DNA of 64,000 nucleotides from Mycolicibacillus koreensis (lineage in GTDB: Bacteria > Actinomycetota > Actinomycetes > Mycobacteriales > Mycobacteriaceae), in contig NZ_NCXO01000005.1 of assembly GCF_002104795.1 (NCBI RefSeq), positions 62,001 to 126,000 of the forward strand. Reading direction: 5' to 3'. A program made the position numbers and the translations under genes. Shown here one piece after another: positions 8,702 through 16,607 of the stretch. How positions within the stretch are numbered: position 1 is the first letter of the stretch; each line of letters begins with the position of its first letter. A model generated the notes under the pieces. That model was not told the DNA's origin and made no database searches. It worked only from the letters and a program-made list of their open reading frames with translations.

Positions 8702-9658
8702 TCACCTGACTTCCGAGGCTTCAAGGAAGCGTCCCGCTCGATGAATCGCGTCTCGGGCTTCGGGAAGAATCCGGAACATAGCCTGGAATACATGGATCTG
8801 TCCCCGGTATACCTGGATGTCGACGTGGGATCCAGCTGATTGAAGTCGCTCGGCGAGACGGCGCGAGTCATCGATCAACATTTCTCTCCCGCCCACCTGA
8901 ATGAGGATCGGCGGCATCGAGGTGAGGTCCGCGTCAAGCACGCTGAGGCGCGGATCTCCGCGATCTGCGCCACCTACGTAGAGGTCAAGAGCGCGCGCCG
9001 CTGATTGAGCGGAGGCAAAAGGATCCCGGCGGCGAAGTTCACGCGCTCTGGCAAGTTCGCACCTGAGATCCAGGACGGGAGACATCAGCAGCATCGCATC
9101 AGGGAGCGGCAATCCAACTGCACGAGCGCCCAAGGCCGTGGCCATCGTGAGCTGACCGCCCGCTGAATCGCCGGCAACCGCGACGGTGCGCTGACAAGAA
9201 CCCGGGGACCCTCCGCTGGTAAGCCAGCGATACGCATTCAGCGCATCGTCCGCGGCTGCGGGATAGGGATACCGCGGGGCAAGACGATACTTCACTGCGA
9301 AGATGGGGCGCCCGCTCGCCGAGGCGAGTTCACCAAGAAGACCGCGGTGCGTCTCCGGCGAGCACATAGAATAGGCGCCGCCGTGGATGTACAGCAAAGG
9401 GTTGGCATGCGGATTAATGGCAGGCGTGGTGATCCAGTCCCCACGAACCGGGCCTCCGGCGAATACAGTGTCAACCTTGCGCACTGTGACGCCGCGCCGA
9501 GGCCGTGAGGCTACGAGCGCTGTTCGAAGCACGCGATCCATCACCGCAAGTCCGTAGGCGTTTGATGGCATCAGCTGCGCCAGTGGCCGCAGCGTGGTTC
9601 GCGAGGACATCGCGACGAGATGACTGGCAAGACTGGGCTGCCAGTCAGGGGCATCCAT
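8702..9658 (-). CDS. Alpha/beta hydrolase, HSL (hormone-sensitive lipase) type
   Basis: A 318-residue alpha/beta-hydrolase-3 enzyme. Its oxyanion motif HGGAYS is at 92-97, the nucleophile elbow GDSAGG has Ser165, and late Asp (IDDSRRL region) and His (GQIHVF) complete the triad. HSL-type carboxylesterases cleave short acyl esters; BVMO gene clusters often include one to hydrolyse the ester product, as lipR does beside the BVMO of the M. tuberculosis mymA operon. The ATG at 9658 sits just after the stop of BVMO 2 (9664). A longer start at 9736 would overlap that gene by 73 bp. Likely cytosolic and coupled with the flanking BVMOs. Confidence 0.88.
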   Translation of the reverse strand: MDAPDWQPSLASHLVAMSSRTTLRPLAQLMPSNAYGLAVMDRVLRTALVASRPRRGVTVRKVDTVFAGGPVRGDWITTPAINPHANPLLYIHGGAYSMCSPETHRGLLGELASASGRPIFAVKYRLAPRYPYPAAADDALNAYRWLTSGGSPGSCQRTVAVAGDSAGGQLTMATALGARAVGLPLPDAMLLMSPVLDLRCELARARELRRRDPFASAQSAARALDLYVGGADRGDPRLSVLDADLTSMPPILIQVGGREMLIDDSRRLAERLQSAGSHVDIQVYRGQIHVFQAMFRILPEARDAIHRAGRFLEASEVR

Positions 9659-9663
9659 TCTGG

Positions 9664-11181
9664 TCACCGGGGACACACCTCTTCGGGCCGATTCTCGAAT
9701 CGGTAGTCCGAGAGGCGAAAGGTGCGGCTCCGCCAATAGGTCTCCAGAGTCGTTGATGGACGGAGTGGAACGTCACCGTGCCTGTCGAAGTAGTAGCTGT
9801 TGGCACTGGAACAGCTCGGCTGCCAGAAAACCTGTCTGTGACGCCGCCTTAGCACTTCGGCGAAATAACGGTCGTTCGCCTCCTTCTTGACCTCCACCCA
9901 GTTAGCACCCAGCGCCCGCGCGCGACGAAGACACCGGACGATGTGCCGACTCTGCGCCTCGATGAGCGTGAAGTACGAGGAACCGTTGTAGCCGTACGGG
10001 CCGAAGATGTTGAAATGATTCGGAAATCCCGGGACGCTCACCCCTTCGAAGGCCTGCAGTCGATGCTCGCCCCACCATGTAGCCTGCTCCAGCCCGCCGC
10101 GTCCCTTCAATACGTAAGTAGGCATGTTGCCCGACTCCATCACTTTGAAGCCGGTGGCCAGGATCAAGACGTCAATGGGATGAGCTTTGCCGTCTCGAGT
10201 ATGGACGGATGCATGGTCGATATGGGTTATGCCGCTCGTCTCGAGCGAAACGTTGGACCGGTTGTAGGTTGCGAGATAGGAATTGTGGAAGCTGGGTCGT
10301 TTACAGCCCAACGAGTAGCGCGGAATGAGTTGTTCTCTCGTCGTCGGGTCATGGACCTCACGCCGCATGTACCGCTTTGCGGCGCTCTCCATGACATCGG
10401 CGAACGGTATCACCGTATGAAAGTGAGCGGCGATTGGGAAAGTGATTTCCACGAACGCCTGGCTGGCGGTCCGGGTCGCCAATTGTGCCCCCGGCAGGAA
10501 ATGTAGAAGCCTTCCACCCCACGTCGGTATGGGGAAGTCTGGCTTCGGCAGACAATAAATTGGAGTTCGCTGAAATACCGTCAGACTCTCTGCTTTCTTT
10601 GCGACTTCGGGTATCAGTTGCACCGCCGATGCACCGGTACCGATTACTGCAACCCTCTTCCCGCTGAGATCTTTGGCATTGTCCCATCTAGCCGTGTGGA
10701 GCGTAACGCCGGCGAAATCTCGCACCCCCTTGATTTCAGGCCACTTTGGCCGACTGAGAACGCCGGAGCAATTTATCACGAAGCGTGCCGTGAACTCCTC
10801 ACCATTGGCACTGGTCAAATGCCACCGTGTTGCGTTCTCGTCGAAACAAGCCTCGGTAATGGTTGTGTTGAAACGAATATGGTCCCAGAGCCGATACTTT
10901 TCAACACATCGCTCGGCATAGGCTTTGAGCTCATTGCCGTGGGCGTACGTGCGCGACCAAGAGGGCCGCATTTCGTATGAGAATTGATAACTGAACGACG
11001 GTATATCGACAGCGATACCCGGGTAGGTGTTCCAGTGCCACGTACCACCTACGCCATCGGCGTCATCAACCATCAAGAAGTCGGTAAATCCCGCCTTCAT
11101 CAAGCTAATGCCAGACCCGATGCCGGAAAATCCAGCTCCTATGATAATTATCTCGTAATTACGGTCGGACTTGCGATCCAT
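9664..11181 (-). CDS. Baeyer-Villiger-type flavin monooxygenase 2
   Basis: A 505-residue class B monooxygenase with FAD motif GAGFSG at 15-20, GGTWHWNTYPG just after, the BVMO fingerprint F156-x-G158-x3-H162-x3-W166, and a second Rossmann motif GTGASA. The GGTWHW variant differs from the GG(V/T)WRDN of its two paralogues, so this copy is more diverged and probably has another ketone specificity. Codon use is AT-richer than in the 18.7-33.8 kb block. The next gene starts 6 bp after its stop, and 44 bp separate it from BVMO 3 upstream. Start ATG 11181 gives the standard N-terminus. NADPH-dependent and cytosolic by family. Confidence 0.9.
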   Translation of the reverse strand: MDRKSDRNYEIIIIGAGFSGIGSGISLMKAGFTDFLMVDDADGVGGTWHWNTYPGIAVDIPSFSYQFSYEMRPSWSRTYAHGNELKAYAERCVEKYRLWDHIRFNTTITEACFDENATRWHLTSANGEEFTARFVINCSGVLSRPKWPEIKGVRDFAGVTLHTARWDNAKDLSGKRVAVIGTGASAVQLIPEVAKKAESLTVFQRTPIYCLPKPDFPIPTWGGRLLHFLPGAQLATRTASQAFVEITFPIAAHFHTVIPFADVMESAAKRYMRREVHDPTTREQLIPRYSLGCKRPSFHNSYLATYNRSNVSLETSGITHIDHASVHTRDGKAHPIDVLILATGFKVMESGNMPTYVLKGRGGLEQATWWGEHRLQAFEGVSVPGFPNHFNIFGPYGYNGSSYFTLIEAQSRHIVRCLRRARALGANWVEVKKEANDRYFAEVLRRRHRQVFWQPSCSSANSYYFDRHGDVPLRPSTTLETYWRSRTFRLSDYRFENRPEEVCPR

Positions 11182-11225
11182 TCCTGTATTTCACCGTTCT
11201 GACGGTCAGCCTTGCAAACTTGTAT

Positions 11226-12719
11226 TCAGAGTGATTGCGTCAGCTCGACGTGTGTATCGTCGCGCCGGGTTATCACGTAATCATGAGGATCCAAGCGGGA
11301 TAGTTCTCTCATAAACTGGGTCGCGAAACCTGGGTACATCGTGCCGTTGTAGCCGTCCTCGGTCAAATACCAACTGCTGCACCCCGAATTCCAAGTCGTT
11401 CGTCGAAGGCGGCGCTGAATTTCGGAGTGATAGCGGTCCTGACGATCCTCCCTCACATCCAAAGTGCCGATGTCATTTTGCTGAAGGAGCTTGATCGCCT
11501 TGACTATATAGTCAATTGCAGCCTCCATATATACGAGCGCCGAGTTGTGGCCTGGCCCCGAATTCGGTCCGAAAGTGAAGAATAAGTTCGGATACCCGGC
11601 CACGCTCACGCTCTTGAAGGCAAATGTCCCCTGAGACCATTCATCGCCGAGCTTCCGACCGCCGAGGCCGCTAATCGGGAACGGGGTGCCACGTTTGGCC
11701 ACATCGAAGCCAGTGGCAAATACGATACAGTCCACTTCGTGCTCGACACCGTCGGCGGTCCGAACACCGTTGGGTGACAATGTGGCGATCGGCCAGCTGA
11801 TCAGCTTGCAGTTATCCGCCTGTAGCGCAGGGTAATAATCACTGGTCATGAGCATGCGCTTGCATCCAGGCCTGAAATGGGGCGTCAACTGACGTCTCAA
11901 CCAGGAGTCTTTCACCTGCCGACGGAGATGAGCCTTGGCCGCCAGCTGTATCGCGGACGTCGCGGCGGTGTTCCAGACCATACCCACTGCCATCACTTCG
12001 TGGGCCCAAAACCACGCGTCGCGGAGCGCTTGTTCGCTCACCGGCAGGTGTGTGAAGGTCGAACGCGCCCAGGCCGGATGCCTGAAGTTCACCCTGGGCA
12101 ACACCCAGCCGGGCGTTCTCTGGAAGACTTTGACCGAGGCAGCCGACTTTACGAGCTCGGGAATGATCTGAACCGCGCTCGCGCCTGTCCCGATGACTGC
12201 AACCCTCTTACCGCCGAGATCGTAGCCATGGTCCCATCGAGCGCTGTGGATCTTTTTTCCACCGTACGAGTCAATACCCCGAATATCGGGAAAGCTGGCG
12301 TTGGCAAGTGGTCCACTGGCCATCACAACTGACCGGGTGTGATACCGCTTTCCATCTGCCGTGTCGGCCATCCAGATGCCGGCACTCTCATCGAATTCCA
12401 AGGCAGTCACGTCGGTATCAAACTGGATGAACCGGGCAAGATCGTACTTGGCGACCATATCGTCGATATATTCGAGGATCTCAGCGCTCCCCGAGTAGGT
12501 ACGAGTCCAGCCCGGATTCGGCTCGAACGAGTAGGAGTAGAGAAGCGAGGGAATATCGCAGGCCGCACCGGGATAAGTATTGTCTCGCCAGGTGCCTCCG
12601 ACGCGATCTGACCGTTCCAGGATGACCAAGTCATCCGTGCCCTCTTGAAGCAGTCTGATCGCCGCACCGATACCTGCGAACCCGGCGCCGACGATCAACG
12701 TCGTCGTGGTGCCTGTCAT
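11226..12719 (-). CDS. Baeyer-Villiger-type flavin monooxygenase 3
   Basis: A 497-residue class B flavin monooxygenase. FAD motif GAGFAG is at 11-16, GGTWRDNTYPGAACD follows, and the second Rossmann motif is GTGASA. The BVMO fingerprint is present with a conservative first residue: Y152-x-G154-x3-H158-x3-W162 instead of Phe. Its ATG at 12719 overlaps the stop of the ferritin-like gene (ATGA), so the two are translationally coupled and may act in one step. It resembles BVMO 1 more than BVMO 2 in the FAD region (WRDNTYPGAAC in both), which suggests an older duplication inside the block. Whether it makes esters or oxidises a heteroatom cannot be told by eye. Confidence 0.9.
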   Translation of the reverse strand: MTGTTTTLIVGAGFAGIGAAIRLLQEGTDDLVILERSDRVGGTWRDNTYPGAACDIPSLLYSYSFEPNPGWTRTYSGSAEILEYIDDMVAKYDLARFIQFDTDVTALEFDESAGIWMADTADGKRYHTRSVVMASGPLANASFPDIRGIDSYGGKKIHSARWDHGYDLGGKRVAVIGTGASAVQIIPELVKSAASVKVFQRTPGWVLPRVNFRHPAWARSTFTHLPVSEQALRDAWFWAHEVMAVGMVWNTAATSAIQLAAKAHLRRQVKDSWLRRQLTPHFRPGCKRMLMTSDYYPALQADNCKLISWPIATLSPNGVRTADGVEHEVDCIVFATGFDVAKRGTPFPISGLGGRKLGDEWSQGTFAFKSVSVAGYPNLFFTFGPNSGPGHNSALVYMEAAIDYIVKAIKLLQQNDIGTLDVREDRQDRYHSEIQRRLRRTTWNSGCSSWYLTEDGYNGTMYPGFATQFMRELSRLDPHDYVITRRDDTHVELTQSL

Positions 12720-13639
12720 TTGGCAACCGGTTCGTAGGTCAGTTCGTCCGTCCAGGATGGCGGCCGACCGAAAATCTGAACAGGGAAAACATCGATCGCA
12801 TTGCCAAGGCGCTGAGACACGAAGTGCAGAGGCTGGGACCGCTTGATGGACGACGACATGTGCGCCTTCAAGATGTGATAGCCGGGCACCCTCCGCGTAT
12901 GCTCACTGCGATCGCCGACATTGGCATACCGCGTCACTGCGTTGTATAACTTCTCCTCGGACAGACCCATAGCGTTGAGATTCATCAACATGCGCGTCAG
13001 GAGCGGGATATACAGCAAAGCGCCGGTGAGAATTCGCGGGTCGACAAGAGCACCCGCAGTTTGAATGGCGTGGATTCGCATCGGGCTGGCGCCCAGGTCA
13101 TTCAAGACCTGGAAGCCAACCGCGAGATGCCTTGATTCGTCGCTGTTGACCTTGTTGAACACCTCCCCGCACACAGGGTCGTCAACCTCATCGAGGAGAA
13201 ACTTCAGCAGCGCTCCATCGAGCGCAGTCTCCAGTGCCGGAATCGCGGCCCCGATGACGGTCAGGGGCAGGGCTTCCGCATAACGGTCCAGCCATTCGAT
13301 GACCAGCCGAATATTCTTGTTCGGGACCGGTTTCTCGCCTTCCTCGAGCATGCCCCAGCGACGCATCAAGGCAAGTTCGGCATTGGCGTGACGCTGCTCC
13401 TCGGCGTGAAAGTAACGGTAAATGTCTCCGAGCGCTTCGAATGGCGCCTTTGGAGCCATCGCGGCGAAGGCACGTGCTCCAACATGCTCAATCCACACCA
13501 CGTCGGACATGAATTGCTTGAGTTTGGGACGCTGTTCATCGGTGATCAGTTCCGCGCCAGGGGCGTTCCAATCGATATCGGCAAGAGCCCATTGCTTGTT
13601 TTTGATTGTCTCGAGCATGTCACTGTATGCGAAAGCCAT
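12716..13639 (-). CDS. Ferritin-like diiron protein
   Basis: A 307-residue all-helical protein with two carboxylate-histidine pairs spaced like a ferritin-like diiron site: E81xxH84 in AEEQRHAN and E168xxH171 in DESRHLAV, with further candidate ligands E51 (WIEHVG) and E137 (ALETALDG). Such proteins can be oxygenases, desaturases or oxidases; no closer function is recognised. ATG 13639 follows an AGGAGCAGGGAAA ribosome site; a longer start at 13756 lies inside the upstream SDR gene. It sits 13 bp after the SDR stop and overlaps BVMO 3 by 4 bp, so it is a core member of the operon. An O2-activating role on the pathway substrate is inference. Confidence 0.72.
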   Translation of the reverse strand: MAFAYSDMLETIKNKQWALADIDWNAPGAELITDEQRPKLKQFMSDVVWIEHVGARAFAAMAPKAPFEALGDIYRYFHAEEQRHANAELALMRRWGMLEEGEKPVPNKNIRLVIEWLDRYAEALPLTVIGAAIPALETALDGALLKFLLDEVDDPVCGEVFNKVNSDESRHLAVGFQVLNDLGASPMRIHAIQTAGALVDPRILTGALLYIPLLTRMLMNLNAMGLSEEKLYNAVTRYANVGDRSEHTRRVPGYHILKAHMSSSIKRSQPLHFVSQRLGNAIDVFPVQIFGRPPSWTDELTYEPVAK

Positions 13640-13652
13640 TTTCCCTGCTCCT

Positions 13653-14507
13653 CTACTCGGCTGAATCGTTCCATGAGGCCATGCGCTCCACGAGGCCCAG
13701 CGTGCGAGTAAAGGGGCCGGGTAGGGCTCTCTTGAGTTGCCACAAGACTTTGGCATCGAGTTGGGGTACTACATAAATTTGTCCGCGATCGTGCGCGTTC
13801 AACGTCGTTCGAGCAACGTGCTGTGGCGAAATGCCGGTCCATTTCATCAGGTTGGCCGCGAGTCTTGCAGCCGCCTCGTCGATTTGAGGATTGTTGACGA
13901 TGTTCGTCTTCACGAAGGTGGGGCAAAGCACTGTGACGTTGATGTCAGTACCGCTCAGTTCGGCCGCCAATGTCTCCGACAGAGCGAGCACCCCGGCCTT
14001 GCTCACGTTGTAAGCCGCCATCCGAGGGGCCGAGCCAAAGCTCGCTGCCGACGCCACATTGATGACTCCGCCATGCCCATTGCTGCGGAGCCGAGGCACA
14101 AAAGTCTCGCAGCCGTAGATAACGCCCCAGAGGTTGACAGAAATCGCCGCGTTCCAGTCCTCGATCGACGTCGCGCCGATGCGGTTGCCGCCCGCACCGA
14201 TTCCGGCGTTGTTGATGACGAGGCTCGCAGCCTTCTCGAACCAGTCTTCGCTCACATCAGCGAGGTTGCGGACCTGCTCAAGATCGGTGACATCGCATGC
14301 GATGTCGAAGCCCTCGCCGCCAGCCTGCCTCACCAACTCTGCCGACTCTTTTGCAGTGACGGGATCTTTGTCGGCGCACACCACGCGTCCACCTCGGCGC
14401 GCAAGCTCCACGGCGAATGCGCGGCCGATACCGCTTCCTGCGCCCGTGACGACTGCATCGGCGCGGTGCGTTCTGCCTGGTGCGCCGCCGAAGGGCAGCA
14501 ATCTCAT
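13653..14507 (-). CDS. Short-chain dehydrogenase/reductase
   Basis: A 284-residue classical SDR: cofactor motif TGAGSGIGRA near residue 21, NNAG motif, the catalytic Ser in INVASAAS, and YxxxK as YNVSK. An acidic residue after beta-2 (VVCADKDP) favours NAD(H). It would interconvert an alcohol and a ketone, supplying the ketone for the three BVMOs. It is the first gene of the minus-strand block; its ATG at 14507 faces the divergent TetR gene across a 128-bp region with two palindromes. The C-terminal extension of about 40 residues (KVLWQLKRALPGP) is common in mycobacterial SDRs. Substrate unknown. Confidence 0.9.
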   Translation of the reverse strand: MRLLPFGGAPGRTHRADAVVTGAGSGIGRAFAVELARRGGRVVCADKDPVTAKESAELVRQAGGEGFDIACDVTDLEQVRNLADVSEDWFEKAASLVINNAGIGAGGNRIGATSIEDWNAAISVNLWGVIYGCETFVPRLRSNGHGGVINVASAASFGSAPRMAAYNVSKAGVLALSETLAAELSGTDINVTVLCPTFVKTNIVNNPQIDEAAARLAANLMKWTGISPQHVARTTLNAHDRGQIYVVPQLDAKVLWQLKRALPGPFTRTLGLVERMASWNDSAE

Positions 14508-14573
14508 CCGTCTGCCTTTCGGGTCGCGACATGGACGTCTGCTGTGGGGAAACTCTCATCTGGGGGCACCAGC

Positions 14574-14606
14574 CACCATTGGTGTCGCATGCCACCAGTT
14601 TGGTGG
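14574..14606. promoter_or_regulatory. Two palindromic operators between SDR and TetR genes
   Basis: Two perfect inverted repeats sit side by side between the divergent starts: CACCA-T-TGGTG (14574-14584) and CCACCA-GTT-TGGTGG (14592-14606). They share the half-site CCACCA/TGGTGG and their centres are 20 bp apart, about two helical turns. This is the layout expected for cooperative binding of two TetR dimers, so the TetR at 14636 probably represses both itself and the SDR-BVMO operon. Binding is inferred. Confidence 0.7.
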
Positions 14607-14635
14607 TGGAACGAGCACCTTGTCAAGATGGAGAG

Positions 14636-15268
14636 GTGCGGTCGAGAAACAAGCGCTGGGGTGGTCGGACCGGGGCCGAGCGTCGTGCCGAGCGACGGCA
14701 GCAATTGATCGAGGCCGCAACCGAGATTTGGAGTGAGAGCGGTTGGGCCGCGGTCACTATGCGCGGCGTATGCGCCCGCACAGGGCTGAACGATCGATAC
14801 TTCTACGAGGGCTTCAAGACGCGCGATGAGCTGCTCGTTGCTGCGTGGGATGGCGTCCGCAATGACATGCTCGGCGAGGTCGCCGCGCTCTTCAACGAGC
14901 GTGCGAATCGGCCGCCGATCGAAACCATCACCGCGGCGATCACCATCGTGGTCGACCGGATCGCACGCGATCCCGGCCGGGCACGCATCCTCCTCGCTCA
15001 GCATGTCGGTAGCTCACCGCTACAAGACCGCCGCGCCGTGGCGCTACAGGAAGCAACGCAGTTGGTCGTTGAGGCAAGCCGGCCACACCTCCGACAAGAT
15101 GCCGACGAGATAGCCCTTCGCATGGACACCCTGATCGCTGTCGGGGGATTCGTCGAAGTCATCACCGCCTGGCACTCCGGTTTGCTTGCGGTGACCGAGA
15201 AAGAAGTGGTCGCGCACACCAGCAGACTTGCTGAAACCCTGGCTCAACGCTATGTCATCAGCGACTGA
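14636..15268 (+). CDS. TetR-family regulator of the BVMO block
   Basis: A 210-residue regulator with a TetR helix-turn-helix near residues 16-62 (RQQLIEAATEIWSESGW, then TMRGVCARTGLNDRYFYEGFKTRDELL) and a variable ligand-binding helical C-domain. GTG 14636 is chosen since the TetR N-terminus begins there; in-frame codons upstream run through the palindromes. The ribosome site (GGAGAG) is unusually close to this start, so the exact start is uncertain. Divergent from the SDR gene; the shared operator pair suggests autoregulation and control of the operon. It ends 136 bp before a strong bidirectional terminator hairpin. Confidence 0.88.
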   Translation: MRSRNKRWGGRTGAERRAERRQQLIEAATEIWSESGWAAVTMRGVCARTGLNDRYFYEGFKTRDELLVAAWDGVRNDMLGEVAALFNERANRPPIETITAAITIVVDRIARDPGRARILLAQHVGSSPLQDRRAVALQEATQLVVEASRPHLRQDADEIALRMDTLIAVGGFVEVITAWHSGLLAVTEKEVVAHTSRLAETLAQRYVISD

Positions 15269-15404
15269 TCGAGGCTCACAACAGGGCCAGCCAGCCCCGT
15301 GGCGATCGCTGCGAACCGCATTTGCGGGTCCGACCGCCACCTTCACCGGCCACCGAGCACCGAATCCGTGAGTCGACCGACGCGTCGCACCCTGTTCGGA
15401 AGGA

Positions 15405-15433
15405 GCGACGCAGGAACGGTGCTCCTGCGTCGC
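15405..15433. terminator. Bidirectional terminator hairpin
   Basis: A perfect 11-bp stem (GCGACGCAGGA with TCCTGCGTCGC) and a 7-nt loop lie between the convergent ends of the TetR gene (15268) and the metal-dependent hydrolase gene (15452). There is no long T tract, as is common for mycobacterial terminators. Confidence 0.7.
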
Positions 15434-15451
15434 CGCACTTCCGCATCTTTG

Positions 15452-16321
15452 CTATCCCGACGAAGCGATAACTCGCTGTGAACCGTCTTGGTCGAACAGT
15501 TCTTTGCTCCAATGCTCCAGGACCGCGGCGCTGTCCCAATCATCAGGATGGAAACCCGGGCGATTGTAGGAACGGAAACGCCGCAGCGCATCGGCGGTGA
15601 ACATCGGGGTGCGACTGAAGCGGTACAGACTGCGCACCAACGTGACCGGGTTATATGAGGCTTTGTCAGCGGCCATGGACAGGGCAGTCTGCAGAATGAG
15701 TTCGCCGAACAGAATTACTGAAGCGATCCGCATGCCGCGTACACGGGTGCGCTCGGTTCCTCCCACGAGCCGATAGACATCGAAGGCAACCGCTTTGTGC
15801 TCCGACTCCTCGAAGGCATGCCACAGCAGAATCGGTCGAACCTCTGTCTGTCCGATGAGCTTCTGGGCGTCTTCGCTGGTAAGAATGATTTCTGCCAGCG
15901 TAGCGGTGTAGTGCTCCAACGCGGAGGTCATGGACAGCCGCATTTCCGGCGAAAAGCGCCGTTCCAATCGCTTGATCAGGCGTGCGACATGACGGTCGAT
16001 TCGCGCCGTCGGATACCCCATGACCTGGAGTCGCTCGTTGAGGAGACGATGCTGGTGTCGATGTGTGGCCTCTTGTCCGATGAAACCCTTGACCGCTGTA
16101 TCCAATTGGGGATCGTCGATGGAGCTCTGGAAGTTCCTGACCGATCGGATGAAGAAATCCTCGCCTTCCGGGAACGTCGCAGAAAGCACCGAGATGAAAT
16201 GGCTCATCACCAGGTCGCCATCCACGAAGTGTTGCCGCTTCGTGGAGGTCGGCATCGGAAAACGAACACGCCTGGGTTTTGGCAGCACGCGGGTCCTGGT
16301 CCGGGCTTGATCTTCCGACAC
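15452..16321 (-). CDS. Predicted metal-dependent hydrolase (PF10118-like)
   Basis: A 289-residue helical protein of the 'predicted metal-dependent hydrolase' family. Metal-ligand candidates are clear: E84xxHxHxH (EATHRHQH, 84-91) and E171/E174-H175 in HAFEESEHKAVAF, a ferritin-like diiron arrangement. A hydrophobic stretch (VILFGELILQTALSM) may associate with membrane. GTG 16321 is chosen because GAGGAAGG lies about 6 bp upstream; the longer frame to 16477 would overlap the divergent TetR gene. The true reaction of the family is not established. It faces a TetR gene now broken by an insertion sequence, with a perfect inverted repeat between them, so its control has probably been lost. Confidence 0.8.
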   Translation of the reverse strand: MSEDQARTRTRVLPKPRRVRFPMPTSTKRQHFVDGDLVMSHFISVLSATFPEGEDFFIRSVRNFQSSIDDPQLDTAVKGFIGQEATHRHQHRLLNERLQVMGYPTARIDRHVARLIKRLERRFSPEMRLSMTSALEHYTATLAEIILTSEDAQKLIGQTEVRPILLWHAFEESEHKAVAFDVYRLVGGTERTRVRGMRIASVILFGELILQTALSMAADKASYNPVTLVRSLYRFSRTPMFTADALRRFRSYNRPGFHPDDWDSAAVLEHWSKELFDQDGSQRVIASSG

Positions 16322-16344
16322 TGGAGGTCCTTCCTCGAAGTTGG

Positions 16345-16368
16345 ATCTGACTTTATGCCTTGTCAGAT
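16345..16368. promoter_or_regulatory. Candidate operator between hydrolase and broken TetR
   Basis: A perfect inverted repeat ATCTGAC-N10-GTCAGAT lies in the 68-bp gap between the divergent hydrolase start (16321) and the TetR start (16390). It overlaps where both promoters must be, as expected for an autoregulating TetR repressor. The cognate protein is disrupted in this strain. Confidence 0.6.
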
Positions 16369-16571
16369 AAGACTGCCAGACTGTAGGACATGAGTCCAGC
16401 ACGTGTTTATGGCGGGCTGTCCGCAGCTCAACGCGATGCGCAGCGCCGCGTGATGTTGATTGATGCCGCGGTCTCAATCATGGGCACCCACGGAGCTACC
16501 GCGTGCACCGTGACCGCCGTGTGTGCGAAGTCAGGAGTGACGAGCCGGTACTTCTACCAGCAGTTTCGCGA

Positions 16572-16600
16572 CCGAGGGTCTGCTGCACGGTTAGGTGACA
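16572..16600. repeat. Left target duplication and terminal inverted repeat of the IS
   Basis: The target copy CCGA is at 16572-16575. The element then begins GGGTCTGCTGCACGG and continues TTAGGTGACA. Compared with the right end, the terminal repeat has one extra T at position 4 and one T/A mismatch. Confidence 0.85.
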
Positions 16601-16607
16601 GTTTCGG

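Noticed and set aside
12716..13639. Ribonucleotide reductase small subunit or acyl-ACP desaturase
   Set aside because: The diiron-like E-x-x-H pairs fit, but length and surrounding motifs do not match either family, so only 'ferritin-like' is claimed.
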